From: Dyadobacter sandarakinus
GTDB lineage: Bacteria; Bacteroidota; Bacteroidia; Cytophagales; Spirosomataceae
Reading direction: 5' to 3'
Assembly: GCF_016894445.1 (NCBI RefSeq)
Contig: NZ_CP056775.1
Span: forward strand, 3,908,001-3,972,000
DNA: 64,000 nt
A program made the translations under genes and the position numbers. Positions 35,946 through 45,701 of the stretch are shown piece after piece; the first letter of the stretch is position 1; each line of letters begins with the position of its first letter. The notes beneath the pieces are model-generated. The model was not told the DNA's origin. It made no database searches and was given only the letters and a program-made list of their open reading frames with translations.

Positions 35946-36845
35946 ATGAAATTTAAAACAATCGGTTATGCGATCGGCATAACTATCCTCGCAGCCGCTT
36001 GCAACAAATACCGCACACAGGTTACCGAAAACGGACTGAAGTACCAGCTTTTTGAACACGACGATGATGCCCGCAAAGCAAAGCTGGGAGACATTATTTC
36101 TTTTCATCTTGTATTGAAAAACGGAACAGACTCGACACTGCGCGATACTTATAAAGATAAAAACCCTGTAAAAATGGTATTGCAGGCTGGTCCGTACAAA
36201 GGAAGCTTTGAAGAGGGACTTACTTTGCTTTCAACAGGTGACAGCGCCAAGTTCCTGATCAATGCAGATACTTTGTTTTCAAAAATCGGGCAGCAGATGC
36301 CTCCTATGATCAAAAAAGGCTCTGAACTGAGTTTTACAGTGAAGGTATTGAGCATACTGACATCTGAAGAATTCCAGAAGCAGCAGGCTGATGCAGGAGT
36401 GAAGCAAAAAGCGATCGATGCCAAAATTATCGACGAATATCTTACCAAAAATAACCTGAAAGGCAAGGCACGGAAAACAGCTTCGGGCCTTACTTATGTG
36501 CCGCAAACCGAAGGAACAGGCCCAAGCCCGACTGCTGGTGACAATGTGAAAGTACATTACACAGGCAAGTTTCTGGACGGAAAAGAGTTTGACAGCTCTA
36601 AAAGCCAGGGCAAACCACTGGAACTTCAGGTAGGTACAGGAATGGTAATCCCAGGCTGGGAAGAAGGCATTATGCTGATGAAAAAAGGTGAAAAAGGTCT
36701 TTTGCTGGTTCCTTCCGGGCTCGGCTACGGACCTGAGGCTTACGGCCCAATTCCGGGTAACTCTGTACTACAGTTTGAAATGGAACTGATCGATTTCAGC
36801 AAAGGCCAGGCTCGTCCAGCTGCTCCTCAGATGCCGGCGAGATAA
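35946..36845 (+). CDS. FKBP-type peptidyl-prolyl isomerase lipoprotein
   Basis: The 299-residue protein has a lipobox ending at Cys19 (LAAAC). A divergent FKBP-like segment (about 45-140, lacking several active-site residues) is followed by a canonical FKBP domain (about 195-290: VKVHYTGKFLDGKEFDSS, VIPGWEEGIMLMKKGEK, YGPIPGNSVLQFEMELIDF). It should catalyse prolyl isomerisation of exported proteins at a membrane surface. Two FKBP modules in one lipoprotein are common in Bacteroidota. The terminator at 36864 follows directly. Confidence 0.92.
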   Translation: MKFKTIGYAIGITILAAACNKYRTQVTENGLKYQLFEHDDDARKAKLGDIISFHLVLKNGTDSTLRDTYKDKNPVKMVLQAGPYKGSFEEGLTLLSTGDSAKFLINADTLFSKIGQQMPPMIKKGSELSFTVKVLSILTSEEFQKQQADAGVKQKAIDAKIIDEYLTKNNLKGKARKTASGLTYVPQTEGTGPSPTAGDNVKVHYTGKFLDGKEFDSSKSQGKPLELQVGTGMVIPGWEEGIMLMKKGEKGLLLVPSGLGYGPEAYGPIPGNSVLQFEMELIDFSKGQARPAAPQMPAR

Positions 36846-36863
36846 TCCATTATAGCTTTATAA

Positions 36864-36897
36864 GAGCGGCTGCTTTACCAGGCAGCCGCTTTTTTTA
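36864..36897 (+). terminator. Terminator after the FKBP gene
   Basis: GAGCGGCTGC pairs with GCAGCCGCTT around a short loop and is followed by seven T, 20 bases after the stop codon. Confidence 0.9.
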
Positions 36898-36933
36898 TGT
36901 AAAATGCACCAGGATTAAACCAGAAGATCAAGT

Positions 36934-37518
36934 ATGAAACTTTGCTTTGCAACCAACAACGCCAACAAACTACAGGAAATACAGGCTATGCTCGGACAGG
37001 AGTTCAAGCTGGTAACACTTGAACAAATCGGCTGCTACGATGACATTCCGGAACCTTACGAAACCATCAGTGAAAACTCGGTAGGAAAAGCAAGGTACGT
37101 CTGGGAAAACTTTGGCATTAACTGCTTTGCGGACGATACCGGCCTGGAAGTGGAGGCGCTTGGCGGTGAGCCGGGCGTAATGTCTGCCCGGTATGCGGGC
37201 CCTCAGCGTATGCCCGACGATAACATGAACCTGCTGCTGCAAAATCTGGCACCATTCGACGATCGTAGCGCTCGCTTTATCACAGTAATCACATTGTGTA
37301 TCAATGGGGATTATCAGCAGTTTGAAGGAACTATCAACGGAACCATCATTTCAGAGAAAAGAGGCGACCAGGGATTCGGATATGACCCTGTTTTCATGCC
37401 GGAAGGTTTTGAAGTTACTTTTGCACAGATGAGCATGCAGGAAAAAGCTGCATTGAGCCATCGCGGACGTGCCTTTGCAAAGCTGGTAGAGTTTTTGAAA
37501 GACAAACAGGAAAACTAG
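36934..37518 (+). CDS. Non-canonical purine NTP pyrophosphatase (RdgB/HAM1)
   Basis: The 194-residue enzyme hydrolyses dITP, ITP and XTP to prevent their incorporation into nucleic acids. It begins MKLCFATNNANKLQEIQ, has the acidic FADDTGLEVEALGG GEPG region near 65-80, and ends with the GFGYDPVFMPEG and AALSHRGRAF motifs. Length matches RdgB (about 197). It lies 26 bases upstream of the polyphosphate kinase gene, probably in the same transcript. Confidence 0.95.
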   Translation: MKLCFATNNANKLQEIQAMLGQEFKLVTLEQIGCYDDIPEPYETISENSVGKARYVWENFGINCFADDTGLEVEALGGEPGVMSARYAGPQRMPDDNMNLLLQNLAPFDDRSARFITVITLCINGDYQQFEGTINGTIISEKRGDQGFGYDPVFMPEGFEVTFAQMSMQEKAALSHRGRAFAKLVEFLKDKQEN

Positions 37519-37544
37519 AAGTTCATCAACAAACCACGCCAGTT

Positions 37545-38435
37545 ATGTCCAAGTTTAATCTGGAAGATCACCGCTACGACGGTACCCGCAAGTTTGATAT
37601 CAAAAAAACAAAAACCCGCTTTCCCGACATTTATGAGAGCAGGGAAGAATACGAACAGATGCAGGAAGATGCAGCCAAAGAGCTCGATGAGCTGCAAAGT
37701 AAAATGTATGCGCACAACCGCTACGGCTTGCTGGTCATTTTTCAGGCTATGGATGCAGCGGGAAAGGATGGCACCATCAAACACGTATTGTCGGGCGTAA
37801 ATCCGGTAGGCGTTAAAATCCATTCATTCAAAAGACCTACTGAAACCGAGCTTTCACATGATTTTCTGTGGAGAAGCAATGTAGTGCTGCCGCAGCGGGG
37901 AACGATTACCATTTTTAACCGCAGCTACTACGAGGAAGTACTGGTCGTGAAAGTTGACCCCAGCATCCTGATCAATGCACAGCGCCTTCCTGCAGAGTTG
38001 ACAAGCGATCTGCCGAAACTCTGGAAGCAGCGCTACTCAGACATCCGGCATCTGGAAAAATACCTGCACCGGAATGGTATCAGGGTCATTAAGTTCTTTC
38101 TGCATGTATCAAAAGAAGAGCAGGCCGAGCGGTTGATTGAACGTATTCAGGACCCGTCCAAAAACTGGAAATTTGAAGAGCAGGATGTGAAGTTGCGGGA
38201 TAAGTGGAATGAATATATGGAGGCATATCAGGATTGCATTAACAGTACTGCCAGCAAGAAGGCTCCGTGGTACGTCATTCCCGCCGATGACAAGAAAAAC
38301 ATGAGGCTGACAGTTGCAAAGGTCCTTACCGCCGAACTCAAAAAGATGAAGATGGACTTTCCGCCGGAAGATCAGGCACGTTCCGAGGAACTCCATCACT
38401 TTATTGATGTCATCAATGCACAAAATGAGCAATGA
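37545..38435 (+). CDS. Polyphosphate kinase 2 family protein
   Basis: The 296-residue P-loop kinase transfers phosphate between polyphosphate and nucleotides. The Walker A region is QAMDAAGKDGTI (67-78) and the Walker B/lid motif is IFNRSYYEEV (about 124-133). A basic lid (RNGIRVIKFFLHVSKEEQAERL) follows. The single-domain length (about 290) and Bacteroidota origin fit PPK2 class I or III; the class sets NDP or NMP preference and cannot be fixed by eye. It follows the ITPase gene and is ended by the hairpin at 38434. Confidence 0.9.
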   Translation: MSKFNLEDHRYDGTRKFDIKKTKTRFPDIYESREEYEQMQEDAAKELDELQSKMYAHNRYGLLVIFQAMDAAGKDGTIKHVLSGVNPVGVKIHSFKRPTETELSHDFLWRSNVVLPQRGTITIFNRSYYEEVLVVKVDPSILINAQRLPAELTSDLPKLWKQRYSDIRHLEKYLHRNGIRVIKFFLHVSKEEQAERLIERIQDPSKNWKFEEQDVKLRDKWNEYMEAYQDCINSTASKKAPWYVIPADDKKNMRLTVAKVLTAELKKMKMDFPPEDQARSEELHHFIDVINAQNEQ

Positions 38436-38463
38436 AAAAAGGCAACCGTAAAGGTTGCCTTTC
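38434..38463. terminator. Bidirectional terminator between PPK2 and coiled-coil genes
   Basis: AAAGGCAACC pairs with GGTTGCCTTT around GTAA. On the minus strand six T follow, and on the plus strand only three, so it chiefly ends the minus-strand coiled-coil gene. Confidence 0.85.
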
Positions 38464-38490
38464 ATAGCTATGCATGGTGTGAATTAATCT

Positions 38491-39444
38491 CTATTTCTTG
38501 ATAGTGAAGTTACCGCCACCGATTTTGTAACCTTCCGCATAAAGCTCAACATTGTATTTGCCCGGGCGGAACTGGGTAGAATTGTCGTATAGCAATTCCA
38601 CTTTCTGGTTGTTGTTCTGGTATGCAATCGACTCACGTGTTGTGAACTTCGAAGGTGCACCGTCTACTTCAAACTCGCCTGAACCAGTTGCATCGTCAGC
38701 GATCACAGCACCGTCCGGATCAAGAACGCGCACATAAATATCTTTGGGCTCCTGAGCAGTCAGTTCGTTTTCAGGAAGATTGAAAACCAGTTTCAGTTTG
38801 TCTACACGGCTGGCTTTGTATTCTTCTCTTTCTTTGGTTTTTCCTCTTGAATTAACAGTGAGGATTTTGAGGTTCTGAGCACGCAATGCAGCTGCTTTGC
38901 TCACTTTGTCACTCAGTTCCCTGTTAGAAGCTGTAAAAGTTACAACAGAATCAGTCAGTTCGGCCTGGCGCTGGATCAATCTTTCACGCTCGCTGGTCAG
39001 TGAACCTACGTGTGTACTAAGTGAATCATTGGAAGCAACTAGCTGCTCATTCTCGGCTTTCAGCTGAGCAATCATCTCATCTTTTTCAGTCAGGAACTGC
39101 TCGTATTCCTTGATTTTGCCAAGGTACTTGCTTACTTCGATCTTTTTGCTGCGGCTGAAAGCAAGTTTGTCAGCTTCCAGTTGCGCTTTCACCTTGGTCA
39201 GTTCGGTTACATCACCGCCAAGTCTTTCCACTTCTGCAATTTTCGCGTCGAGTACGGTCGAGATTGAGTCGAGCTTCGTTTTGGTAACAGCCAGTTCCCT
39301 TGCTTTTTCAACTACCATGGATTCCTGCTGCGACAACTCCTGCTTCTGAGTTGTAAAAAGATAGCCGAACATGGCCGTAGCAAGCCCCAGGACAACCACC
39401 ATTGCCCAAGCTATGCTCTGCTTGTTTTTCTGTTCTTGTTGCAT
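38491..39444 (-). CDS. Membrane-anchored coiled-coil protein, function unknown
   Basis: The 317-residue protein has one membrane helix (about 11-30) and a long coiled-coil (about 35-190). A compact beta-rich domain of about 110 residues follows (DKLKLVFNLPENEL to NVELYAEGYKIGGGNFTIKK). The C-terminal domain faces the periplasm if the short N-terminus is cytosolic. Similar proteins are frequent in Cytophagales and are usually called hypothetical; none has a role I can name. It stands alone between two non-coding regions. Confidence 0.75.
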   Translation of the reverse strand: MQQEQKNKQSIAWAMVVVLGLATAMFGYLFTTQKQELSQQESMVVEKARELAVTKTKLDSISTVLDAKIAEVERLGGDVTELTKVKAQLEADKLAFSRSKKIEVSKYLGKIKEYEQFLTEKDEMIAQLKAENEQLVASNDSLSTHVGSLTSERERLIQRQAELTDSVVTFTASNRELSDKVSKAAALRAQNLKILTVNSRGKTKEREEYKASRVDKLKLVFNLPENELTAQEPKDIYVRVLDPDGAVIADDATGSGEFEVDGAPSKFTTRESIAYQNNNQKVELLYDNSTQFRPGKYNVELYAEGYKIGGGNFTIKK

Positions 39445-39769
39445 TGTAATGGATTTAATTTGCTTGATTTAGTTTGCATGTTACCAGGTTAAAAATGATT
39501 TCCGGGTTTACATGGTATGTTGCAGAAAGTCCAATATTCATGCCTTAGAGGGGAAATGGGTCAAATACCAGGGTTCAGACATACTTCTGCCGGCTGCATT
39601 GTAAACAGAAAAGGCCTTGCAATGAAGCAGAGCCTTTTTCCTGTACGTATAATTATCACGAGTCAATGTTTGTAGTGGCTCGGCCCGGCACTTTCGCTGA
39701 TCAGGGTTTTGGGTAATGTTTACCCAAAATATGGTGTTACACTACAAACAGTTTTTTGAAACAAACCCG
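39445..39769. other. Non-coding region with nested inverted repeats
   Basis: This 325-base stretch has no credible gene. It contains a weak hairpin near 39608-39639 (AAAAGGC with GCCTTTT), which could end the upstream lipoprotein transcript. It also contains a structured element at 39667-39750 described in its own entry. Confidence 0.6.
39667..39750. repeat. 84-base element with two nested inverted repeats
   Basis: Perfect 11-base ends (TGTTTGTAGTG at 39667-39677, CACTACAAACA at 39740-39750) enclose a perfect 10-base hairpin (TTTTGGGTAA at 39707-39716, TTACCCAAAA at 39720-39729, 3-base loop). No flanking target duplication is seen. It may be a small transcript, a mobile miniature element or a 3' processing structure. 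Confidence 0.65.
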
Positions 39770-40348
39770 CTATAATCCTATTTCAGCTGTAATATTAAAT
39801 TCCCGTTTGTCCATTAAAACCAACTTCTGATAGCCGGTAACAGCGTACCCGCTAATTCCCCAAAGGTTGTTTTTTTTGGTACAATGCAACTGAATAGTTT
39901 TCTCAGACTTATAAATCTTGTTTTCTGACTGAAGAAGCGCTTTTACAAATACAGGTACCCGGGTCACGCTATCCAGTTGAATTTGCAGGTCACGCACCGG
40001 CAGCTTTTCAGTTGTTTTTAAAGAATAGTGCAAAAAATTTGCTCGTGAACTGTCCACCGAATAGCTGTTGTTATAAGCAGGTTTATTGATATCTGCCTGC
40101 ATAAACAATTCAAGTTCCTTTTTCCAGTCCACGACTTTAATGGTATGGTCCTCCTGCGTTCCATCGAGCATGGCATGTTTAATCAGAGGAGGTTTTTTTT
40201 CAGATAAGTAAACGATCTGATTATCAATAAATCCTTTCAGATCGAAGTATACTTTCTTTTGATCGGTGCTTTTCTCATGCTTTTCACAACCAGAGAGGAT
40301 AATGAAGGTAAATGCCAGAAAAACCAAAAGTCGGGGAATCGAATGCAT
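39770..40348 (-). CDS. Small lipoprotein of unknown function
   Basis: The 192-residue protein starts MHSIPRLLVFLAFTFIIL and has a lipobox with Cys21 (LSGCEKHEK). I chose this ATG because it opens the signal peptide; an in-frame ATG 25 codons upstream would bury the signal. The body is mixed alpha/beta, with YFDLKGFIDNQIVYLSEKKP near 37-56 and a C-terminal ITAEIGL. No family is recognised. It is 84 bases downstream of gpmI, beyond a hairpin. Confidence 0.75.
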   Translation of the reverse strand: MHSIPRLLVFLAFTFIILSGCEKHEKSTDQKKVYFDLKGFIDNQIVYLSEKKPPLIKHAMLDGTQEDHTIKVVDWKKELELFMQADINKPAYNNSYSVDSSRANFLHYSLKTTEKLPVRDLQIQLDSVTRVPVFVKALLQSENKIYKSEKTIQLHCTKKNNLWGISGYAVTGYQKLVLMDKREFNITAEIGL

Positions 40349-40371
40349 GCAGGTAATTTTCACAAGTCTTG

Positions 40372-40404
40372 CCAAAACAAAAACAGAGAGCCATCGGCCC
40401 TCTG
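40372..40404 (-). terminator. Terminator after gpmI
   Basis: CAGAGAGCC pairs with GGCCCTCTG around ATC (one bulge), and the minus strand continues TTTTTGTTTTGG. It separates gpmI from the small lipoprotein gene. Confidence 0.65.
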
Positions 40405-40432
40405 CATAGAACATGGAGTTCAAAAGTTAAGT

Positions 40433-41965
40433 TTACAGGATACTCGTTCCTGTCATTTCTTCCGGCTGCGGAATACCCATCAAATCCAGTATTGTAGGTG
40501 CAATATCAGCCAGCTTACCATCTTTCAAGATGTTATGACTGTCTTTGTCCACCAAAATACAAGGTACCAGGTTCAATGAGTGGGCAGTATTAGGTGATCC
40601 GTCATCATTCGACATGTAGTCGGAATTACCGTGATCAGCGATGATGATAGATGCATAGCCATGTTCCAGACCGGTGGTCACAACAGCCTGTACACATTGA
40701 TCGACCGTTTCGCAAGCCTTTACTGCCGCTTCAAAAACCCCGGTATGGCCTACCATATCCGGATTGGCAAAGTTGAGGCAAACAAAATCTACTTCACCTT
40801 TTTGCAGCTCAGGAACAATGGAATCGCGGATGCCGAATGCAGACATCTCAGGCTGGAGATCATACGTGGCAACCTTCGGTGACGGACACAAAAGCCGGCT
40901 TTCGCCTTCAAATGGCTGCTCGCGTCCTCCTGAGAAAAAGAAAGTAACGTGGGGGTACTTTTCTGTTTCGGCGATGCGGATCTGCTTTTTGCCTGCTTTT
41001 TCCAATACTTCGCCCAGGGTATTGTTCAGGTTGTCTTTATCAAATATTACATCAACACCTTTGTAGGTATCGTCGTAGTTGGTCATTGTAATGTACCGGA
41101 GGTTGAGCTTATGCATGTTCTGCTCATGGAAATCCTGCTGGGTAAGTACTTCGGTTATTTCCCGGCCACGGTCTGTACGGAAGTTAAAGCAAAGGACCAC
41201 ATCACCGTCTTCAATCACTGCCAGCGGCGCTCCATGCGCATCCACTGAAACGATCGGCAAGATAAATTCGTCAGTTACTCCCTGCTCGTAGGACTCGCGA
41301 ACGGCATCGAGCATACCGGAAGCCGGCACATGCTTACCTTCACCATGCACCATGGCGTCGTAAGCCAGCTTCACGCGCTCCCATCTTTTGTCTCTATCCA
41401 TGGCATAGTAACGCCCGGTAATGCTCGCAAGCTGGCCGGTCGTATGCTGCATGCTTTCGGTAAGCTCGGTTAAGAAACCAAGTCCACTTTTAGGGTCGCA
41501 GTCCCTGCCGTCTGTAAAAGCATGAACAAACACTTTACTGATTCCATGGTCCGCTGCAATCGCACAAAGACCTTTGAGATGTTCTATATGAGAGTGCACG
41601 CCCCCATCTGACACAAGTCCGATGAAATGCAGCTTTTTGTCATTCTGTTTGGCATAATCCAGGGCGTCAACCAGTGCTTTTTCATGTGCAAGGGTTCCTT
41701 CGGTTACTGCCAGGTTGATTTTCACCAAATCCTGGTACACCACACGTCCTGCTCCCAGGTTGGTGTGCCCAACTTCTGAATTCCCCATCTGTCCATCGGG
41801 CAAACCCACTGCCAGGCCACTTGCCTGAAGTTTGCTGTGAGGATATTGTTGAAGAATGCTGTCGTAAAATGGGGTATTGGCCGCAATGATAGCCGAACGA
41901 TTTTCCTCGCCTTGCTTGGCGATTCCCCAGCCGTCCATGATGATGAGGATTACTTTATTGCTCAA
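40433..41965 (-). CDS. gpmI: 2,3-bisphosphoglycerate-independent phosphoglycerate mutase
   Basis: The 510-residue manganese enzyme interconverts 3- and 2-phosphoglycerate in glycolysis. The metal-binding start VILIIMDGWGIA (Asp11) and the phosphoserine Ser63 in GQMGNSEVGHTNLGAG are present. Later metal motifs NFANPDMVGHTG and IIADHGNSD are intact. Full length agrees with the family. It is 39 bases from the divIC gene, which follows the enolase gene, so successive glycolytic steps are encoded side by side. Confidence 0.97.
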   Translation of the reverse strand: MSNKVILIIMDGWGIAKQGEENRSAIIAANTPFYDSILQQYPHSKLQASGLAVGLPDGQMGNSEVGHTNLGAGRVVYQDLVKINLAVTEGTLAHEKALVDALDYAKQNDKKLHFIGLVSDGGVHSHIEHLKGLCAIAADHGISKVFVHAFTDGRDCDPKSGLGFLTELTESMQHTTGQLASITGRYYAMDRDKRWERVKLAYDAMVHGEGKHVPASGMLDAVRESYEQGVTDEFILPIVSVDAHGAPLAVIEDGDVVLCFNFRTDRGREITEVLTQQDFHEQNMHKLNLRYITMTNYDDTYKGVDVIFDKDNLNNTLGEVLEKAGKKQIRIAETEKYPHVTFFFSGGREQPFEGESRLLCPSPKVATYDLQPEMSAFGIRDSIVPELQKGEVDFVCLNFANPDMVGHTGVFEAAVKACETVDQCVQAVVTTGLEHGYASIIIADHGNSDYMSNDDGSPNTAHSLNLVPCILVDKDSHNILKDGKLADIAPTILDLMGIPQPEEMTGTSIL

Positions 41966-42004
41966 TGTATGATGAATTTAAATGTCTGTGTTTTCACGAA
42001 CCGG

Positions 42005-42346
42005 CTACTTTTCGCTGCTGCTTTCCACCGGCTTGTTATTTGCGTCCACAATGACGTACACCTCTTCGGTAGGCTTACGCATTTTGAACTTCTCCCTGGC
42101 CCACTTTTCAAGCATTTTCGGGCTTCCGAAAACCTCATTCCGTTCTTTTTTCTTTTGCTTGATCTTTTCGGTTAAAACCGCCTTTTCATTTTCAAGCTCT
42201 TTCATTTTCATCCGGTTTGACAGAACAACCCGGATGTTGTTATTGTCCAGGAACAATATCCATACAAGCCAGGCGACCAGCGTAGCTACATAAAAGTTAC
42301 GCAGCGCCGCTACGGAAAAGTTGGATGGTTTATCTGGCATCGACAT
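42005..42346 (-). CDS. Septum formation initiator family protein (DivIC/FtsB-like)
   Basis: The 113-residue protein has one membrane helix (about 17-35) and a heptad-rich coiled-coil (about 40-75). A short conserved tail (EKWAREKFKMRKPTEEVYVIVD) follows. This is the layout of FtsB/DivIC, which act in the divisome with FtsQ and FtsL. Location directly downstream of enolase is typical for ftsB/divIC in many bacteria. The gene shares its strand with eno and gpmI. Confidence 0.9.
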   Translation of the reverse strand: MSMPDKPSNFSVAALRNFYVATLVAWLVWILFLDNNNIRVVLSNRMKMKELENEKAVLTEKIKQKKKERNEVFGSPKMLEKWAREKFKMRKPTEEVYVIVDANNKPVESSSEK

Positions 42347-42355
42347 AGCCTTAAA

Positions 42356-42382
42356 CGAAAACCGGAGCTTATGGCTCCGGTT
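42356..42382 (-). terminator. Hairpin after eno
   Basis: AACCGGAGC pairs with GCTCCGGTT around 4-5 bases, with TTTT following on the minus strand after the stem. It lies between eno and the divIC gene, so it may be a partial terminator. Confidence 0.6.
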
Positions 42383-42394
42383 ATTCGATCAGAT

Positions 42395-43702
<1,308 letters not shown>

Positions 43703-43796
43703 TTAACGCTACAAAATAACACAAAAAAATCGTCATCCATAAGCCGTGGCCCATTTACGATGGATTAAAAAAGTATGAAGCCTGCATATACACGAA

Positions 43797-43826
43797 ATAA
43801 AAAAAGGCTCCCCGAAGGAAGCCTTT
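43797..43826 (-). terminator. Terminator between carA and eno
   Basis: AAAGGCT pairs with AGCCTTT with inner CC/GG. The minus strand continues with seven T, just after the carA stop codon. Confidence 0.88.
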
Positions 43827-43829
43827 GTA

Positions 43830-44936
43830 TCAGTTGGATGCACGAAGCAGTCTGACAAATTCATCAAATAAATACCTGGAATCATGTGGCCCGGGCGATG
43901 CCTCTGGGTGATATTGCACAGAAAATGCCGGGTAGTCTTTCCTGCGAATTCCTTCAATGGTATTATCATTGAGATTCACATGCGTAATCTCAATATCCGG
44001 ATGATTTGCAATTTCATCAGGATCCACTGCAAAACCGTGGTTCTGAGAAGTAATCTCGCACAAACCGGTAATCAGGTTTTTCACAGGATGATTCAGGCCC
44101 CTGTGACCCTGGTGCATTTTATAGGTATTGATTCCACTGGACAGGGCGAGTAACTGATGACCCAGGCAAATACCGAATAAAGGCTTCGCTGTTTTGATCA
44201 TCTTATTTACATTTTCCACTGCATATAACATCGCAGAAGGATCTCCGGGACCATTTGAAATGAAAAACCCGTCGGGCTTCCATTCCATCACTTCTTCAAA
44301 AGGTGTTTTAGCCGGAAAAACCTTGCAGTAACAACCTCTTGAAGTAAGGTTTTCAAGGATACTCTTTTTAATACCGTAATCCATCACCGCAATCCGCCAC
44401 TGGCTGCCCTCTTCCTGTCCTACATAATAAGTAGAATCTGTGGTAACCTCGGACGAAAGTTCCAGACCCGACATGGAAGGAATCCTATGAAGCTCATCCA
44501 TAAGTGCCTGCTCATCCAGAATTTCCGAGGAAATAATCGCGTTCATCACACCACTCTGCCTCACGTGACGAACGAGGTGCCGGGTATCCACATTGCTGAT
44601 ACCCACAATGTTGGACTTTTCGAAATACTCCTGCAGAGAAAAGTCGGCTGTGTGGCGGGAGTATACTTGTGAAAAGGTGTTACATACCATTCCCCGGATC
44701 TTCACCGACGCAGACTCCTCTTCATCTTTCAGCTGTACACCGTAATTTCCGATGTGGGAATTGGTGTTTACGATAATCTGACCATAGTAGGATGGGTCAG
44801 TATAAATCTCCTGGTAACCGGTCATGCCTGTATTAAAGCAAATTTCCCCCCCGGTGGTACCCGTTTTACCCAAGGCAAAACCTCTGTATGCTGTACCATC
44901 TTCCAGCAACAAAAGCGCTTCCTTTTTCTGAGTCAT
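43830..44936 (-). CDS. carA: Carbamoyl-phosphate synthase small subunit
   Basis: The 368-residue glutaminase subunit supplies ammonia to the large subunit (not in the window) for carbamoyl phosphate, used in pyrimidine and arginine synthesis. The class I amidotransferase triad is Cys257 in FGICLGHQ, His343 and Glu345 in QYHPEAS. The N-terminal domain (EDGTAYRGFALGKTG, GMTGYQEIYTDPSY) is characteristic. A -7-like box lies 49 bases upstream. Confidence 0.97.
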   Translation of the reverse strand: MTQKKEALLLLEDGTAYRGFALGKTGTTGGEICFNTGMTGYQEIYTDPSYYGQIIVNTNSHIGNYGVQLKDEEESASVKIRGMVCNTFSQVYSRHTADFSLQEYFEKSNIVGISNVDTRHLVRHVRQSGVMNAIISSEILDEQALMDELHRIPSMSGLELSSEVTTDSTYYVGQEEGSQWRIAVMDYGIKKSILENLTSRGCYCKVFPAKTPFEEVMEWKPDGFFISNGPGDPSAMLYAVENVNKMIKTAKPLFGICLGHQLLALSSGINTYKMHQGHRGLNHPVKNLITGLCEITSQNHGFAVDPDEIANHPDIEITHVNLNDNTIEGIRRKDYPAFSVQYHPEASPGPHDSRYLFDEFVRLLRASN

Positions 44937-44984
44937 AATATGTTTTTACTGTTAAACGCTAGGACCAGCTTTGTAAACCGGACG

Positions 44985-44992
44985 CAAAATTA
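44985..44992 (-). promoter_or_regulatory. Candidate -7 box for carA
   Basis: TAATTTTG on the minus strand fits TAnnTTTG, 49 bases upstream of the start, just beyond the ribosomal operon's terminator. The -33 TTG is not at the standard spacing. Confidence 0.4.
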
Positions 44993-45005
44993 GTAAATCC
45001 AATCC

Positions 45006-45042
45006 ATAAAAAAGGGTTAAACGTAAACGTTTAACCCTTTTG
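45006..45042 (-). terminator. Terminator of the ribosomal protein cluster
   Basis: AAAAGGGTTAAACG and CGTTTAACCCTTTT form a perfect 14-base stem around a short loop. The minus strand continues in T, 30 bases after the rplQ stop. Confidence 0.93.
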
Positions 45043-45071
45043 AATATAATGTGATACTATCACTTAGTTAA

Positions 45072-45629
45072 TTACTCTTTTTCGGTTCCTTGCTCAGCAC
45101 CATTAGATTCTTCTGCTTTGGGCTCCTCAGGAGTAGATTCACTCTCAGCAACGATCGGATGATCTTCTTTTTTAACAGCTACTGTCTCTGCGGCAGATAG
45201 CTCTTTTTTACCACCCCTTCTGCTGCGACGAGTTCTTGCAGGTTTGTCTGCATTCGCAAGCAGCAATGCATCATTGAAATCAACCAACTCGATCAATGCG
45301 GTTTCAGCAGCATCACCAAGCCTGTTTCCAAGTTTGATAATCCGGGTATATCCGCCTGGACGTGCAGCTATTTTGTCTGATACTGCTCCGAAAAGCTCTT
45401 TTGTAGACTCTTTATCGTTTAGATAAGAAAAAACGATACGTCTGTTGTGAGTTGAATCTTCTTTCGCCCGTGTCAGCAGAGGCTCAACATATTTGCGGAG
45501 CTCTTTCGCCTTTGCAAGCGTAGTTTCGATTCTTTTGTGGATAATCAATGAAGAAGCCATGTTAGACAGCATTGCCTTGCGGTGCGAGGCAGTTCTTCCC
45601 AGGTGATTATCTTTTTTACCGTGTCTCAT
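45072..45629 (-). CDS. rplQ: 50S ribosomal protein L17, with long acidic tail
   Basis: The 185-residue protein has the L17 core in residues 1-127 ([20 protein letters not shown]; later [17 protein letters not shown]). A basic patch ([13 protein letters not shown]) then leads to a tail from about 145 to 185 rich in Glu and Ser. E. coli L17 has 127 residues, so the extension is about 58. Tails like this occur in Bacteroidota, and their role is unknown. It is the last gene of the cluster. Confidence 0.96.
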   Translation of the reverse strand: MRHGKKDNHLGRTASHRKAMLSNMASSLIIHKRIETTLAKAKELRKYVEPLLTRAKEDSTHNRRIVFSYLNDKESTKELFGAVSDKIAARPGGYTRIIKLGNRLGDAAETALIELVDFNDALLLANADKPARTRRSRRGGKKELSAAETVAVKKEDHPIVAESESTPEEPKAEESNGAEQGTEKE

Positions 45630-45701
45630 TGTTTTGTTGTTTAGTTGCTTCGAGCTGCGGCTGGCGCGCTACAGAATACATACTTGATATAGGAATTTGA
45701 A

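Noticed and set aside
39667-39750. The nested palindrome as an insertion sequence
   Set aside because: It is only 84 bases, has no transposase and shows no target duplication, so only a miniature element remains possible.
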